A DNA stretch of 64,000 nucleotides, from positions 1 to 64,000 of the forward strand of contig DVDT01000069.1 of the NCBI GenBank assembly GCA_015296085.1, in the 5' to 3' direction. Position numbers and translations under genes: made by a program. The number at the start of each line of letters is the position of its first letter. The stretch's first letter is position 1. This DNA is from Trichormus sp. M33_DOE_039. GTDB taxonomy: Bacteria > Cyanobacteriota > Cyanobacteriia > Cyanobacteriales > Nostocaceae. Shown here one piece after another: positions 63,582-64,000 of the stretch. Below the pieces are notes generated by a model. It worked only from the letters and a program-made list of their open reading frames with translations, was not told where the DNA came from and searched no databases.

Positions 63582-64000
63582 CGTAGTTGTAAAATTATTG
63601 ATTCCCAAAGTGCCTGTTAATCCTGTCACCTCGATGATAGCATCAGTAGTTGCACTAAACCCTGCTGTAGCATCATTAATCGCAACAAAAGTACGGTTAC
63701 CAAAGGTGAATTGAGCAGCGAATTGAGCAGCAAAATTAGCGGTTGTTAATCGAGCTACAATGCCTGTTGTATCAAGAGTTGCAACAGTTCCCACATTAGA
63801 GAATCCGGAGCGTGCAGTGGAAAGCAGGAATAAATCATTACTAGCATTAGCATTGAAGTCAGTAATCACATCAAAGTTACTGAGAAGGGAATCAGCTAAC
63901 TTGCGGTAGTCAAAACGGTCTATTCCTAGTCCTCCGGTAAGAGTGTCTTTTCCAGTTCCTCCAGTTAATATATCATTACCAGCATCACCATTGAGAGTGT
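63573..64000 (-). CDS. C-terminus of an RTX (haemolysin-type calcium-binding) protein, partial
   Basis: The frame is open from the window edge (first full codon at 63998) to a stop at 63573; the GTG at 63869 is an internal valine. The visible 142 residues begin with RTX nonapeptides (NGDAGNDILTGGTGKDTLTGG, which I count as two to three units) and continue with FDVITDFNANASNDLFLLS, the typical domain after the repeats. Such proteins bind calcium outside the cell and leave by type I secretion. The N-terminus and enzyme part, if any, are outside the window. Confidence 0.85.
   Translation of the reverse strand, partial: TLNGDAGNDILTGGTGKDTLTGGLGIDRFDYRKLADSLLSNFDVITDFNANASNDLFLLSTARSGFSNVGTVATLDTTGIVARLTTANFAAQFAAQFTFGNRTFVAINDATAGFSATTDAIIEVTGLTGTLGINNFTTTLV

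Noticed and set aside
1..64000. tRNA, rRNA or riboswitch genes
   Set aside because: I looked through the intergenic stretches by eye and saw no cloverleaf, rRNA segment or known riboswitch core; a covariance-model scan would be needed to exclude them.

Overview
The window looks like chromosomal DNA of a filamentous cyanobacterium of the Nostoc/Anabaena type. It is AT-rich and carries many copies of the HIP1 octamer GCGATCGC (for example at 676-683). It also holds gene families that are typical of, or restricted to, cyanobacteria: DUF928, CHASE2, CHAT and two-partner-secretion proteins, the cyanoexosortase A unit with a PEP-CTERM protein, an HpsJ-like protein, a Uma2 nuclease-like gene and cytochrome c6. 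The genus is inferred from this combination, not proven.

Layout. (1) 1-11095 is a signalling and surface-protein block: the tail of an unidentified gene, DUF928, a CHASE2 membrane sensor, a small winged-helix-like protein, a MinD/ParA-like ATPase, a giant protein that joins a family 2 glycosyltransferase to a secreted filamentous-haemagglutinin/CHAT protein, and a TPR protein. (2) 11580-15184 is a cyanoexosortase A unit (sortase, partner, HpsJ-like) followed by a PEP-CTERM substrate on the other strand. (3) 15915-47104 is a roughly 31 kb, almost entirely minus-strand polysaccharide locus. Read in the direction of transcription it has a family 4 glycosyltransferase, a zinc-ribbon-like unknown, a Uma2 protein, Wzm/Wzt ABC export genes, a pyruvyltransferase, a nonulosonic (sialic-type) acid module (CMP-sugar synthetase, NeuB multidomain fusion, sialyltransferase-like GT), then glycosyltransferases mixed with a second pyruvyltransferase, two Gfo/Idh/MocA dehydrogenases, an FkbM methyltransferase broken by an in-frame TAG, two left-handed beta-helix acyltransferases, a Wzy-like membrane protein and a YdcF protein. 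(4) 47105-48405 is a gene-poor scar with a tandem repeat and a frameshifted transposase-like remnant, followed by a plus-strand BY-kinase (Wzc/Wzz type). (5) 50685-54886 holds two inverted paralogous methyltransferases around a 2-oxoglutarate oxygenase, plus another GT2. (6) 55620-63095 is mostly housekeeping or stress genes: tex, small membrane proteins, a coiled-coil protein, cytochrome c6, an aldo/keto reductase, a VOC protein and a small unknown. (7) The right edge has an IS630-like transposase fragment and the C-terminus of an RTX calcium-binding protein that runs off the window.

How the parts fit (inference): regions 3 to 5 probably build, modify, cap and export an exopolysaccharide. 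ABC-type export is combined with a Wzy-like protein and a tyrosine autokinase, and the acidic decorations would be nonulosonate and pyruvate. The exosortase unit next door would process surface proteins that work with the matrix. Region 1 is the least explained part, and I consider it the best candidate for an undescribed system: a conserved-looking set with a membrane sensor, a ParA-like switch and a CHAT protease-like secreted protein tethered to a glycosyltransferase.
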